Shown here in pieces: positions 52,312 to 63,337 of a DNA stretch of 64,000 nucleotides. This DNA is from Gerris lacustris (lineage: Eukaryota > Arthropoda > Insecta > Hemiptera > Gerridae). The DNA lies in NCBI GenBank assembly GCA_951217055.1, contig OX578279.1, positions 39,209,610-39,273,609 on the forward strand, given 5' to 3'. Below the pieces are notes generated by a model, which saw nothing but the letters and a program-made list of their open reading frames with translations, was not told the origin of the DNA and did no database searches. Within the stretch, counting starts at the first letter, position 1. Each line of letters opens with the position of its first letter. The position numbers and the translations under genes are program-made.

Positions 52312-55300
52312 ATGGAAAAAATTAAGAAGTCTCGTGCAGTTGCAAGGGCAGGAGTGACCAAGCAGGTAAATCATTTGTACGAACTCTTGGGCAGAGAGAA
52401 TGTCTCCAGTCAAGAAGTTCAAGTTTGCTTTGAAGTATTAAGTGAAAAATACAGTAAATTAAGAATTTTAGATGAAGCAGTGTATCAAGAGCTTTTGGAA
52501 GGGGATAGTTCTGAAGAAGATTTAGTTTTGGAATGTGACAGTTGTGACAACTATGCGATTAAATATATAACAATTAAAAATATTGTAAATGAAAAGTTTA
52601 ATGACAGGTCAAGTGGACATGTTGACACTGTCATTGGTCATGTAAGTCAAAATGAAAATAATTTGAAATCAAATATGCGTAAATTTAAATTACCTAAAAT
52701 TGAATTTATTAAATTTTCTGGAGATTTAAAAAATTGGTTAATGTTTTGGGGTCAGTTTCAAAAAATCGATGAAGATAGTCAAATTTCAGATGATGATAAA
52801 TTTCATTACCTAATTCAAGCAACCGAACCAAAGTCACGTGCACGTGAGGTAGTTGAAAGCTTTCCGCTTTCTGGAAAGAACTATAAGAATGCTATTGATG
52901 CTCTTAAAAATAGATTTGGACGTGAAGAGTTATTAGTGGAAGTATATGTTCGAGAGTTGCTGAAACTTGTGATAGAAAATGTTGCGGGCAACAGTAGAAT
53001 TCCACTTAGTGCTCTTTTTGATAGGCTGCAGTCTCATTTACGATCACTAGAGACTATGGGAGTAACTAGTGAAAAATGTAATGCAATGCTGTTTCCACTC
53101 GTGGAGTCATGCTTACCAGAAGATCTGCTTCGAGTATGGCAAAGAACTTCAGCCACAGGGAATAGCAATGCCAAGACTAGACTCGATAGCATTGTGGCAT
53201 TTCTACAAGGTGAAGTACAAGCAGAAGAACGAATCTCATTAGCTAAAACAGGATTCATTGGGCTTGGAGATGTAAGTAAGAAATATACTAAGAAGAGTCA
53301 GAGTTTAACTGAAGATCTACCTACAACATCTAGTTTGGTGTCAATTAAAAAACATCACATCCAAGGTGAAGAATGCATATTTTGTGAAAGAAGTAGTCAT
53401 AGAGCTTCTGACTGTTTCACAGCTCAAAAGATGACATTAGAAGAAAAGAAAAAGATACTTAATAGGAAAAGATGTTGCTTTAAATGTTTTTCAAAATCGC
53501 ATCAAATCAAGCAGTGCAAAGTAAATTTACGATGTATAATTTGTTCAAAGGGGCACTACACTCTGATGTGTCCGGACAGACCAGTTCAGAAAAGTGGACG
53601 AGAGGTGAATAACTCTGTCGGCATGGCCTCGGGGACTTCTTCTGCACTCATCGCTCCACAGGTTTCAAATTCATTAGCAAGTAATGGTAATATGCCTGAA
53701 GTTTTTTTGCAAACTTTGTTGATTAAGGTTTTGGGTAACGGTCAGGAACTCACAGTACGAGCTTTAATTGACACTGGTTCCCAAAGATCTTATATTTTGG
53801 AAAGTGTTGCTGAGGCATTAGGTTATGTCTCTTCAAATTCACAAAATGTAGTTCACTCATTATTTGGGGGTGGTAATACTGAGAGGCACTTACATAAATG
53901 TTATAAAATATTTTTATCTAGTGTAGACGGTAAATATGAATGTAACTTTGATGTGATGGATCAACCTATTATATGTAATAACGTGGCTCCTGTGAGGTCT
54001 GGTCCATGGTTAAATGAATTAAAAAATTTAAATATTTTTATATCTGATTTAGGTGGGAATAATAGCCAGATTAGCGTTTTAATAGGTGCCGATGTGGCAG
54101 GTAAGCTGCTAACAGGGCAACAACATATCCTAGGAAGTGGATTGGTGGCAGTCAATACCAGATTAGGTTGGACCTTAATGGGGAAACTTGCTGATTCAAA
54201 TTGTGTTGGTACATTTAGAGCTAATTTAGCTACTGCATTAATAGACGATGAGATTGGATCAGAGTTGTGGAAATTAGATATGTTAGGAATTGAAGATCCT
54301 GTTGAGGTTCTTTCAAAGGCTCACCGACAGCAAGAGGCATTAGAACATTTTAGGGAAAACGTTCGGTATGAACATGGTAGATATGAAATTGCATTACCTT
54401 GGGTAACAAATAATCTTCCATTGCCAACTAATAGGAGGCTAGCAGAGAAACGACTGTTGTATACGACACAAAAGTTAATGAAAGACAGTATATTTGAGAG
54501 TTATCAAGCCGTATTTGCTCAGTGGGAGGTAGATGGTATTATAGAGGAGGTAACCTCCTCGAATGAGGTTGGTTCGTGGGAACATTATTTGCCTCATCGA
54601 GCAGTCATTAAGGAAAGTAGTACCACGCGAATTAGACCAGTATTTGATGCATCAGCCAAGGAAAAAGGTCAATTATCTCTTAATCAAAGTTTAGAGGATG
54701 GGCCAAATTTATTAGAACTTATTCCCGACTGTCTATTGAGATTCAGGGAAGGGAAAATTGGTTTAGTGGCAGATATTAAACAAGCTTTCTTACAAATTAG
54801 TATTAGGCCACAGGATCGTGATGCACTTAGATTTTTATGGTGGAAAGATTATAGTAAACGTATTCTTAAAATATACAGACATGCTCGTGTTGTTTTTGGA
54901 GTAATATGTAGTCCGTTCCTATTAGGGGCTGTAATTGGGTACCATCTGCAGAAAATTTTAAATGCTGAAAAGTGTAAATATAATAAAAATGTCATAGAAA
55001 AACTTAAAAAGTCCTTTTATGTTGATAACGCTATTGTTAGTGTTGATACATTAGATGAATTAAATTATTTCATTGAGAATGCTAGGGAAGCTATGAGAGA
55101 GGGTGGTTTTGACCTAAGGGGTTGGGAGTCCTCAAATAATATAGGTATCATTGATGAGGTATCAGATGAGACTAAAGTTTTAGGACTAAAATGGGATAAA
55201 GGCAAAGACACTTTAAGAGTTAATGTAAACCGCGTTAAGGGTAATTTTACTGGAAAGGTGACTAAGAGAGTTATCTTAATCTTATCCATCGCAAACAAGG

Positions 55301-57561
55301 TCTTTGATCCCATTGGGTTTTTAGCTCCTGTAGTTTTGATACCTAAGTTACTGTTTCAAGAAGCGTGCACAGAACAGAGTAGCTGGGAGGTAGAGGTTAG
55401 TGACAAAATTAAGAAGGCGTTTTTAAGTTGGTTAGATGATTTTAATTTATTAGATAATGTTCATCTTCCTAGATGGATAGGGTTTTCTCAAAGTAATGAA
55501 AATAGTATTCATATATTCTGTGATGCTAGTCAGGATGCATATGCTACTGTAGCATTTCTAAGGTCGGCCAGTGGCTTTGCTTGTTCATTAAGTTTGTTAG
55601 CATGTAGGTCGAGAATAACTCCTATTAAGAGACTTAGTATTCCGCGTTTAGAGCTCATGGCCGCACTGATAGGTGCTAGGTTAGGTGAATCTATACGTAA
55701 AGTGTTAAACTGGAATAATGTGCCGATCTATTATTGGTCGGATTCAACAACAGTAATCGCTTGGTTAGTTAGAGAAGTTAATTGGAGTGTTTTTGTAAAA
55801 AATCGTGTAAAAGAAATCAGGAAACTAACTGAAATAAAGAACTGGAGATTTGTAAAGGGAAAGTTAAATCCAGCAGATTTTCCATCGAGGGGTGGAGGTG
55901 TTAGGCAGTTACTCAAGGACCGATGGTGGGAGGGACCGGCTTGGTTAAAGGAGTCTGTTGATAGTTGGTTAGGTCCCACTGTAGTAGGGTGCAATGAGAA
56001 TCTTGTGTGTGCTGAAAAGGAGGTTATTAATGTCGCGTCGATAAATATGTCTAATGCAAAATTTTACTTACACGAGATTCAAAATTTTAATCAACTTTGT
56101 AGAGTGATAGGATGGTGTTTTAGGTTTGTAAAGAATAGTCGAACAATTAAAGAAAATCGTGTTCTCACAGAGGAACTTAGTGCGAATGAAATAGAACAGT
56201 CAGAGTTAGGTTTAGTAAAATGGGTCCAAGTAGAATCCTTTGTAGGACTAAAAGATAAGAGTATTATGTCTTTAAGACCATTTTTAGACGAGAAAGGGAT
56301 AATTAGAATAAAAACACCTATTGATAAGCGGGACGATACTGTGGATTTTAGAAATCCTATTTTGCTTCCAGCTAAGCATCCAGCTGTAGCTACACTCATT
56401 CGACATGTTCATCTTAATAATATGCATGCTGGGGCACAGTTAGTATTAAATACCCTTAGAGAAAAGTATTGGATACTTGGTGGGAGGAGAACAGTTAGAA
56501 CTGTAATATATAAATGTGTACGGTGCAAGCGTTTTTCATCTAAAAACGTAACTACAGAGCCTGCAGCCTTACCTAGGAACAGAGTGAGAGATGCAGACCC
56601 ATTTGAGGTTACTGGTGTGGATTTTGCAGGACCTTTGTTTCTTAAAGGCGGAAAAAAGAGTTGGATTGCGTTATTTACTTGTGCGGTGTTTAGAGCAGTA
56701 CATCTTGAATTAGTTGGTTCATTATCTACTGAGGCATTCTTGCTAGCATTGCGTAGGTTCATTGCACGCAGGGGAAGGCCAAGTACCATCTACAGTGATA
56801 ATGGTACTAATTTTTTAGGGACAGATAATGCTTTTAATGATGTAAACTGGGGAGAGATAGAAAAATTCAGTGCAGATAGGAGAATTAGATGGATATTCAA
56901 CCCACCAACTGGGAGCTGGTGGGGAGGATGGTGGGAGCGCCTGATTCGGATGATGAAAGACTTGTTGCGTCGAGGGTTGGGGAGGGCCTCATTAAATCAG
57001 ATAGAAATGGTCACGGTTTTATGTGACTGTGAAGCCATTATGAATTCTAGACCGCTGACTTATGTGTCGGATGACGTTAATGATTTTGTCCCTCTGACAC
57101 CTGACTTCCTTATCCATGGTATAAGAAAGAGCTATGGTACACCTGATATAGACCAACTTAATAAAAAATCTTTGAAATCGCGGGTTAGATACCAGCAAAA
57201 AATGTTATTTAACCTCAGGGAAAGATTTCGAAAGGAATACCTGGGGCAGCTAGTACATCGTGCGAAAGGGGATAAGTTTGGATCCAGTGTCAAAGTAGGG
57301 GATGTTGTGTTGGTTGGCCAAGACAACATTAAGAGGATCGATTGGCCACTTGCTCGTATTGTTGAGTTACTGACAGGGTCTGATGGAGTAACGAGAGTAG
57401 TCCGCCTGAGGTTTGCAAATGGAAGTGAGCTGGTCCGGCCTGTACAAAGAGTGTACCCTCTTGAAATAAATGCAGAAGACAGCGCGGTCATTGAAGAAAG
57501 TCGAAAGTTGGGGACACCTGTGAGTTGTTCCAGCAACTCAGGTGGGAGTATGTTGGGTTGA
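52312..57561 (+). CDS. BEL/Pao gag-pol polyprotein
   Basis: Encodes 1749 residues from ATG at 52312 (A at -3, G at +4). The frame is open upstream to 52288 but only a TTG is there. Domains in order: gag-like DUF1759 region about residues 124-280; three zinc knuckles (Cys355/358, His363, Cys368; Cys389/392, His397, Cys402; Cys408/411, His415, Cys420); aspartic protease with LIDTGS (Asp487); reverse transcriptase with Asp821 and YVDN 903-906; RNase H with Asp1071, Glu1114, Asp1144 and Asp1189; integrase zinc site His1367, His1372, Cys1402, Cys1405; DDE core Asp1437, Asp1496, Glu1542; a C-terminal DUF5641-type domain about 1642-1727 (VGDVVLV...WPLARI). It packages and reverse-transcribes element RNA and integrates the cDNA. 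The active-site box reads YVDN where most reverse transcriptases have YxDD. The frame crosses the polypurine tract and stops inside the 3' LTR. No stop or frameshift interrupts it. Confidence 0.95.
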   Translation: MEKIKKSRAVARAGVTKQVNHLYELLGRENVSSQEVQVCFEVLSEKYSKLRILDEAVYQELLEGDSSEEDLVLECDSCDNYAIKYITIKNIVNEKFNDRSSGHVDTVIGHVSQNENNLKSNMRKFKLPKIEFIKFSGDLKNWLMFWGQFQKIDEDSQISDDDKFHYLIQATEPKSRAREVVESFPLSGKNYKNAIDALKNRFGREELLVEVYVRELLKLVIENVAGNSRIPLSALFDRLQSHLRSLETMGVTSEKCNAMLFPLVESCLPEDLLRVWQRTSATGNSNAKTRLDSIVAFLQGEVQAEERISLAKTGFIGLGDVSKKYTKKSQSLTEDLPTTSSLVSIKKHHIQGEECIFCERSSHRASDCFTAQKMTLEEKKKILNRKRCCFKCFSKSHQIKQCKVNLRCIICSKGHYTLMCPDRPVQKSGREVNNSVGMASGTSSALIAPQVSNSLASNGNMPEVFLQTLLIKVLGNGQELTVRALIDTGSQRSYILESVAEALGYVSSNSQNVVHSLFGGGNTERHLHKCYKIFLSSVDGKYECNFDVMDQPIICNNVAPVRSGPWLNELKNLNIFISDLGGNNSQISVLIGADVAGKLLTGQQHILGSGLVAVNTRLGWTLMGKLADSNCVGTFRANLATALIDDEIGSELWKLDMLGIEDPVEVLSKAHRQQEALEHFRENVRYEHGRYEIALPWVTNNLPLPTNRRLAEKRLLYTTQKLMKDSIFESYQAVFAQWEVDGIIEEVTSSNEVGSWEHYLPHRAVIKESSTTRIRPVFDASAKEKGQLSLNQSLEDGPNLLELIPDCLLRFREGKIGLVADIKQAFLQISIRPQDRDALRFLWWKDYSKRILKIYRHARVVFGVICSPFLLGAVIGYHLQKILNAEKCKYNKNVIEKLKKSFYVDNAIVSVDTLDELNYFIENAREAMREGGFDLRGWESSNNIGIIDEVSDETKVLGLKWDKGKDTLRVNVNRVKGNFTGKVTKRVILILSIANKVFDPIGFLAPVVLIPKLLFQEACTEQSSWEVEVSDKIKKAFLSWLDDFNLLDNVHLPRWIGFSQSNENSIHIFCDASQDAYATVAFLRSASGFACSLSLLACRSRITPIKRLSIPRLELMAALIGARLGESIRKVLNWNNVPIYYWSDSTTVIAWLVREVNWSVFVKNRVKEIRKLTEIKNWRFVKGKLNPADFPSRGGGVRQLLKDRWWEGPAWLKESVDSWLGPTVVGCNENLVCAEKEVINVASINMSNAKFYLHEIQNFNQLCRVIGWCFRFVKNSRTIKENRVLTEELSANEIEQSELGLVKWVQVESFVGLKDKSIMSLRPFLDEKGIIRIKTPIDKRDDTVDFRNPILLPAKHPAVATLIRHVHLNNMHAGAQLVLNTLREKYWILGGRRTVRTVIYKCVRCKRFSSKNVTTEPAALPRNRVRDADPFEVTGVDFAGPLFLKGGKKSWIALFTCAVFRAVHLELVGSLSTEAFLLALRRFIARRGRPSTIYSDNGTNFLGTDNAFNDVNWGEIEKFSADRRIRWIFNPPTGSWWGGWWERLIRMMKDLLRRGLGRASLNQIEMVTVLCDCEAIMNSRPLTYVSDDVNDFVPLTPDFLIHGIRKSYGTPDIDQLNKKSLKSRVRYQQKMLFNLRERFRKEYLGQLVHRAKGDKFGSSVKVGDVVLVGQDNIKRIDWPLARIVELLTGSDGVTRVVRLRFANGSELVRPVQRVYPLEINAEDSAVIEESRKLGTPVSCSSNSGGSMLG
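57541..57550 (+). other. Polypurine tract of the BEL/Pao element
   Basis: GGTGGGAGTA lies directly before the 3' LTR, where the plus-strand primer is expected. It is also coding, giving the last Gly-Gly-Ser of gag-pol before the LTR. Confidence 0.65.
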
Positions 57562-57760
57562 GTTTGGGGAAATTTTCCTTTTTTGAAATCTTTATAATTT
57601 ATAAATTTGTTTGTTTTATTTAAAAATATTTTTAAGAACAGGTTCTGTCATAAATAAAATAAAAAGGTCAGTGTCTTGATTGAACTTGAACGCTCGTGTT
57701 ATAATTTAATTTAATTTAAAAAATAAGTTATCTAGTAAGGATCGGGATTCTTACATTTTG
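57551..57760 (+). repeat. 3' LTR of the BEL/Pao element
   Basis: Identical in sequence and length to the 5' LTR. Its first eleven bases supply the last codons and the TGA stop (57559-57561) of gag-pol. Confidence 0.93.
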
Positions 57761-58183
57761 ATATGTGTGTGTGTGTTTTAAATGGGTTATTCAATAATCA
57801 TTGCATTCAGCATTAAAGCCTCTTGATTCATTACCAAATCAATCGATATTCCACCCTCTTCGTAGGTTCACATCACGTTTGCAATAATTTAATTGCATAC
57901 AATATTCAACGGTACAAGAAAAGAAGATTGCAAAACTATTTCTCGCTACAACGGCCATACAAAAGATGTCACCAATAAATAAAATAAATAAATAATTTAT
58001 TCAAATAAAAAATATTATTTTAAATAATATTAATACTTAATATTACTTACTTACTTTATATTTAATATTTATTTAAATATTATTTATTATTTAAATAAAT
58101 AATTTATTATTTATTTAAATAATAAATTATTTTAATAATTATTTATTTTTATTATTTATAAATAATAATTTATTTTTAGGGTT
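57761..58183. other. AT-only low-complexity stretch
   Basis: TG/TA repeats just after the LTR, then 58000-58180 made almost only of TTATTT/AAATAA words forming many weak palindromes. No gene. Confidence 0.6.
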
Positions 58184-58530
58184 TTGTAGATACTTCTCAA
58201 AACCCTTATACCGAGGGTGATGTGTCCGTCCGTCCGTCGCTCTTTGGTTCATAGGGCCCGAACCGTTTAAGCGAAAGTGATGAAATTTAAAACACTGGGT
58301 CAACTTTTTGACCCAACCACAGGAAAAATATACAGAAGTTCAAAATTTAATATGCGCAATTCGCAAAAATGTGGTAAACTCAAAAATTTATATTTTTTTT
58401 AATTTCTAGTGGGGAATGAAATGAAAGCTGCTGAAGAGTAGGACGCATATATATATACCCTTTTTTAAATTTTGCATTCCTTGTTGGGTAAAAAAATCAA
58501 AATATACCCAAAAAAAATCCCCCCCCCCCC
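58184..58530. repeat. Dispersed-repeat segment with two hairpins
   Basis: AGGGTTTTG pairs with CAAAACCCT (about 58188-58216), and TGGGTCAA with TTGACCCA (about 58296-58315). Between them are GTCCGTCCGTCCGTCG and GGGCCCGAACCGTTTAAGCG. No coding potential. Confidence 0.5.
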
Positions 58531-58645
58531 CTGATGTCTGAAACGAATTTCTGTCTTGGAATATTTAAATTCGGAGACATAAAAATGTTTCTTCTTCAGA
58601 AGCTATTCTTAGCTTGCGTTACCTTCAGTACGCTAGGAAGCAATA
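58531..58645 (-). repeat. Family A dispersed repeat, 5' end fragment
   Basis: GATGTCTGAAACGAATTTCT, GTCTTGGAATATTTAAATTC, GGAGACATAAAA and a worn 5' hairpin (TTACCTTC...GGAAGC) in minus orientation. Confidence 0.65.
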
Positions 58646-59400
58646 CATAAACCTAATATTAAAAATCCTTGATAGGTAATATTTAAATAAACTCGGATGT
58701 GGGCTACTGTAGTAGACCAGAACTTAGAACATGATAGGGTTATTAAGAATTCCGCTATAATCGTTTATTTGTACCATTCCAGTGCTTCTAGTTCCATAGC
58801 AATCTCTAACCTGTGAATTAAGAGGAAGTGGCACGGCAGTTAAAATTTCTTATCACGTTTTCCCAAAAAGAAAATCCATGAGACTCAATATACAATTCCC
58901 GTTCTAAGGGTCTAAACCTAAAGTCCATTATAGGGCAGGAGTGCTTTCTAGGTCCATGGAAAGGGAAGAACACCCTGTGATAGATGATCAAACCTGTTAA
59001 GATTGATTGAGATGTATCTACCTGACGAAGGTCTAGTGGACTGGTTTTGAGTTGGAGGATCTTCAAGAATTGCCTTGTATGTTGGGGCCATGGAGGATAT
59101 ATAAAACTTTTGGAAAACCTATTTAGTAGTCCAAGGAAGCTGAAAAACCCTTAATCCATCAACCAAAAATATCATTCTCAAATTCAAATATTTTATTTTT
59201 CCTCAATATGGTGGTTTTAAAGATCCTTGCGTGAAACATTTACAAAATTCTGTCTAGTATAGCGTCACGTCATGCTTTATCCGTTAAAAGTCATAGTCAT
59301 TTTCGAAATGTATTGTCAAATATCATTTAAAAATGCAAGAAAAACTATTTACATTTCACACACATTCATTTGTACATATATAATTTCTACATATTTACAT

Positions 59401-59402
<2 letters not shown>
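58646..59402. other. Gene-free stretch
   Basis: Slightly less AT-rich at 58800-59100, with an 82-codon minus-strand frame lacking motifs or splice sites. Confidence 0.45.

Positions 59403-59472
<70 letters not shown>
59403..59472. repeat. (TA)n microsatellite
   Basis: About 70 bases of TA dinucleotide. Confidence 0.95.
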
Positions 59473-59479
<7 letters not shown>

Positions 59480-60669
59480 TATTTAAATGAGTGTTTTTTG
59501 GGTTGATTTCTTTATTTGTTCTGAATGTTTACTATGTTCAATCTATTTAATTCAATCATAGGAGGTCTTAATACAATTATTGTTTGGTTGGAAATTAATA
59601 TTTAATTTGAAACAAAAGAGAATAGAAGAAAGTTTTATCATTTATCAAAATCCAGAGGAAATAATTTTACAAGACCAACCCATAATGTTAGAATAATTTA
59701 CAATGTTTTATTTAGTTAGATAAGATTGCTTTAAATACAATATGAGGGAGTGGATGAAAAATGAGGATATAGTATAGATTTCTTCCTTCTCACTCTAACA
59801 TTATAGCCTCTCTTTTTACTCTCTTCTCTATCTTGCTAGTTATATTTTGGGGGAGGATGGAATGAGAAGCTATGAAAGGAGTAAGAGAAGGATCAGTGGG
59901 GCATTAGGTGACAACAGACAGCCTGAGGGAGGAAAGGAAGGGAGACACAAATTGCTTTATACCCTGCTCGGCTGAGTCTCACCGCTTCCGATACCATGGG
60001 ATACTATGTAAAACCTCTAGGGGTGTTCAGTGGACACCCATCCCCCCCCCCTTACTCGAAATTTATTCATGAAATTCAGTCAAACACCATTAGGGAGTAG
60101 GTCTACTTTAACCCCTTTCTATAACCGGCCACTATGGGGGTTAGCTCAGTCTGAGCGACTCAGGTTTTAATTACAGCCCCCTTTGGTCTGGCCCCCGTTG
60201 AGATAGCAAGAGAAAGAGTTCAGCTTCTAAACCCCTCCCTCTTCGCCCTTGTTTTGCTTGATGAATAACAGAAGGGGAATAATGGCGATTTAAAGGAAGA
60301 AGTAAACAAGCTACAAGCTGTGTTTTACCTTACAGCCTAAATAATCGATATTTCATGAAACCATCAACTACAGCTTTTTTTTAGTTTTATTTTTTCTTAA
60401 TGAAATGCAAATTAATCAAAACGCTTAATGGACACAGAGCAAGGATAACGTCATATCATTTATAAAAAGTGCTTGAACAAGAGCTCTAAATTTGTATTTT
60501 AAAACAGAAGCCCTGCATCCTTAAATATTATCTAAAATACACCTTTTTCACAAGCCATAAAATAAATTCAAAGTAAAAAATAAAAATCGGTACGACGATC
60601 TCAAACAAAACTTTCTCATATACATATTAAGACTGAAAATAAATTTGATAACATTTAATTTAATAAATT
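59473..60669. other. Gene-free stretch
   Basis: 59850-60270 is less AT-rich with a C9 run near 60042, but no supported reading frame, RNA gene or repeat family was recognised. Confidence 0.45.
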
Positions 60670-61250
60670 TATTTCTTCCGAGCTTAATGGAAGAAACGGA
60701 TGGATTGTGATCGCTCTGAATGTCTCCGAATTCAAAAATTGCTAGACAGAAATCCGTTTCAGACATCAGGGAACATTTTTGACCCGTGACTGCCTGTCGG
60801 TCTGTCTTAAAAACTAATCATCCGGCATTAATGAAAATTAGGTGGGAATGGTATGGTAGGACATAATTAGTGTATTGTTGGGTCTCATATAAGTTTCACC
60901 CTTCTGCACTCATTGGTTTCTCTTCTACATGCGACCAAGTTTTTTTTATTAACACCTATATCTTCAAATGGACTCATCTGATTTTTAAAGAAATTTGGTC
61001 GATTTGTCGAAAATAGTCCACATAATATGATGGTCCCATAATAATTTACATATATTGATACTAAATATTGCTAAATTCATACTTTTATTCATGTTAATAA
61101 ACAAAACTGTAATTAGACAGATTTAAAATAAAAGGAGGGAAGAAATTATAAAAATTAGACAGCAATAGGTCGTAAAAGCGAAACTAAAGGAAAGTGCTCC
61201 ATAGAATGCGAGGAAGCTATCTGCCAAAATTATTGACAGACGATTTTTAA
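60670..61250 (+). repeat. Family A dispersed repeat, near-complete copy
   Basis: A worn 5' hairpin (CTTCCGAGCTTAATGG...ACGGA), then GCTAGACAGAAATCCGTTTC, CAGACATCAGGGAACAT, a TGTCGGTCTGTC tract, ATATAAGTTTCACCCTTC, GGTCCCATAATAATTTA and a worn 3' end (GCGAGGAAGCTATCTGCC). Order and length match the copy at 43112. Confidence 0.7.
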
Positions 61251-61499
61251 ACACGTTTAATAAATGATCGTTTAAAAGTGTCCACAAGTGTGTGTGTGTG
61301 TGGCTGTTTAGCTAAATAAGTTTTATTCTCATCAATACATCGGAAACGAGATTTCCACGGGGAAACGAGTTATAAGGTTAGATTCACATTTAAATAAGAC
61401 TTTGGTAAAAAAAAATGGTCTAGCCGATAAACAATGTCTTAATAATAATTTGTACCGAAAATGAATGAACCTATGAAGTTTTGTAGGTGTGTTCCTCTT

Positions 61500-61720
61500 A
61501 CCTCCTAGGTGCTCGCTAAAAAATGTTTTTAAAATCAGCCATCTTGATTCAAGATGGCGGCCATTTATATAAAAATTAAGACTATATCTCCGGAACCAAT
61601 TGCACTAAAACATTGAAATTTATAAATTAGCTTCCTTTTATGAAAGTAGAAACTTTTGATAAATGGTTTACCAATCGGGCGTTTTGATTCAAGATGGCGG
61701 CCATATATATATAAATATGT
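61500..61720. repeat. Duplicated segment with GATTCAAGATGGCGGCCAT
   Basis: The 19-base word occurs at about 61545 and about 61687, each followed by an ATATATA-type run, and the first is preceded by a partial inverted copy (GCCATCTTGATTC). The core AAGATGGCGGC matches the classic YY1-type binding consensus, but the context is repetitive DNA. Confidence 0.55.
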
Positions 61721-61799
61721 GTATGTTCTTTATTCAAATCTACAGTTTTAGTCCGATCTCGATGAAAATGTGCTTACTTAACTTTCAAAGCAAGGGGAA

Positions 61800-62372
61800 A
61801 ATCACTGTCTACATGAATTTTAAAATTTAAATATTGGTACACAGGACAGGGGTACGGGGTACAAGTAATGAATACGGGAACAAAGTAATTAATACCCTTT
61901 ATGATGCATATCGTTGAAAAACTCTTTAAGAGTATAGTAATTGTTGTTATGTACAGTTTTATCATATTTTCTCTTAGAAGGGGGGTAAAATGGAAAAATA
62001 TAGCTATATCTTATAAAAAAAAGAAGAGTATCCGTATGAGAGTATATCTTTTATACAAATTTACAGTTTTATCCCAATTTGATGATTTGATGATACGGGG
62101 TCAAAGTAATGAATACCCTTCATGAAGCAACTTTGATAAAAAGCTCTTTAAGAGTACAGTCATTGTTATGTACAGTTTTGTCATATTTTCATTTAGGAGG
62201 GGGGTAAATTTAGGATATTTGCAAATTATCTTATCAAAGAGAAAGAAATAAGTGAGAGGGAGAGAATCTAGATATTCTCGCATGGTAAAATAATTTAAAT
62301 GTTTATTGATGGTAGTTTATAAACTTATCAAATTAATATAACACTCCGTAACGAAGCACGGGTATCCAGCTA

Positions 62373-62373
<1 letters not shown>
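61800..62373 (+). mobile_element. Non-autonomous Helitron-like element, copy 2, with internal duplication
   Basis: The 3' end has ACGAAGCACGGGTATCCAGC then TAG, followed by T. CCGT pairs with ACGG just upstream, as expected for a Helitron end. Two tandem versions of a block (GGGGT, CAAAGTAAT, AATACCCTT, ATGATGCAT/ATGAAGCAA, CTCTTTAAGAGTA, TATGTACAGTTTT, GGGGGGTAAA) lie at about 61855-61990 and 62095-62210. The same block is reversed in the copy at 40485-40997. The 5' end is uncertain. Confidence 0.5.
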
Positions 62374-62431
<58 letters not shown>

Positions 62432-62455
62432 TTTATTTATTTATTTATTTTAAAT
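62374..62455. repeat. (TA)n followed by (TTTA)n microsatellite
   Basis: About 55 bases of TA directly after the Helitron-like end, then several ATTT units. Confidence 0.9.
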
Positions 62456-62504
62456 CTGTCCGAATTGTTTAATTTTACATTAATAAAATGTACAAACGGT
62501 TAAA

Positions 62505-62905
62505 ATTAAAAATTATTATGGGACCATGCGTATGGGCTACATTCGAAATTCCATCCCAATTTTTTAAAAATCAGATGAGTAGTATTAAGATATAGGTGTT
62601 AATAAAAATCATTAGGAGCGTGTGGAAGAGAAACTAATAGGCGGAGAAGGTACTAATTGAGGGCGGGAAATAACAATGGGCTAATTCTGACCTACTACCT
62701 AAATTTAATTTGCAATGGACAAGTTGTTTTCAAAATTTGATCGCAAAAATGTTGGACAGACCGACAAACAGAAAAAAAATTTCTGATGTCTGAAAAATAT
62801 TTATGCCCAGAAATTTTTTAAATCGGTCGTAACGGACATAAAATATTTTTGTTCTTCAGAACAATCAAATGGCTTTTACCTTTCGGAAGACCCGTAAGCC
62901 AAATG
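62505..62905 (-). repeat. Family A dispersed repeat, degenerate
   Basis: ATTATTATGGGACCATGCG, TATGGGCTACATTCG, AAAAATCAGATGAG, a GACAGACCGACAAACAG tract, CTGATGTCTGAAA and a worn 5' end (TTTCGGAAGACCCGTAAGCC) in minus orientation. Confidence 0.6.
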
Positions 62906-62997
62906 AATAAATATAATTTCTATTAGGTTTTTGGGGGGGAAAAAAAAATTGATTTCAAAGGCGAGTGAGTGCGCAAACCACTCGATTATGCCAGCCC

Positions 62998-63115
62998 CAT
63001 TATTATTATTGTCATTATTGTTATTATTATTGCCACTATAGTTATTATTATTATTGTTTTTATAGTATAATGAATGTTATTATCATTGTTGTTGTTGTTA
63101 TTATTATTATAGTGA
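62998..63115. repeat. (ATT/TTG)n trinucleotide-rich tract
   Basis: Imperfect TTA, TTG and ATT repeats over about 115 bases. Confidence 0.85.
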
Positions 63116-63337
63116 ATAAAACTAAAAGAGCGAAATTGATCTAGGCGGATAGAATACATTTATACATCTTCCAGTATATATATAATTTTTTTTTTCAGGA
63201 TTTCATTTGGATAATTAATACTTATTTTGACATAGTAATAGAAAAAGGTTAACTGTAGACGACTCAATGTTATCAACCGAAGGATACACGTAATAGTCAA
63301 ATCGTGACGTCCAATAAAATAATGATCCCGTGTTTTT

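Noticed and set aside
53034..57536. Antisense frames of up to 134 codons under the retrotransposon gene
   Set aside because: Shadows of the gag-pol coding strand; no independent motifs.
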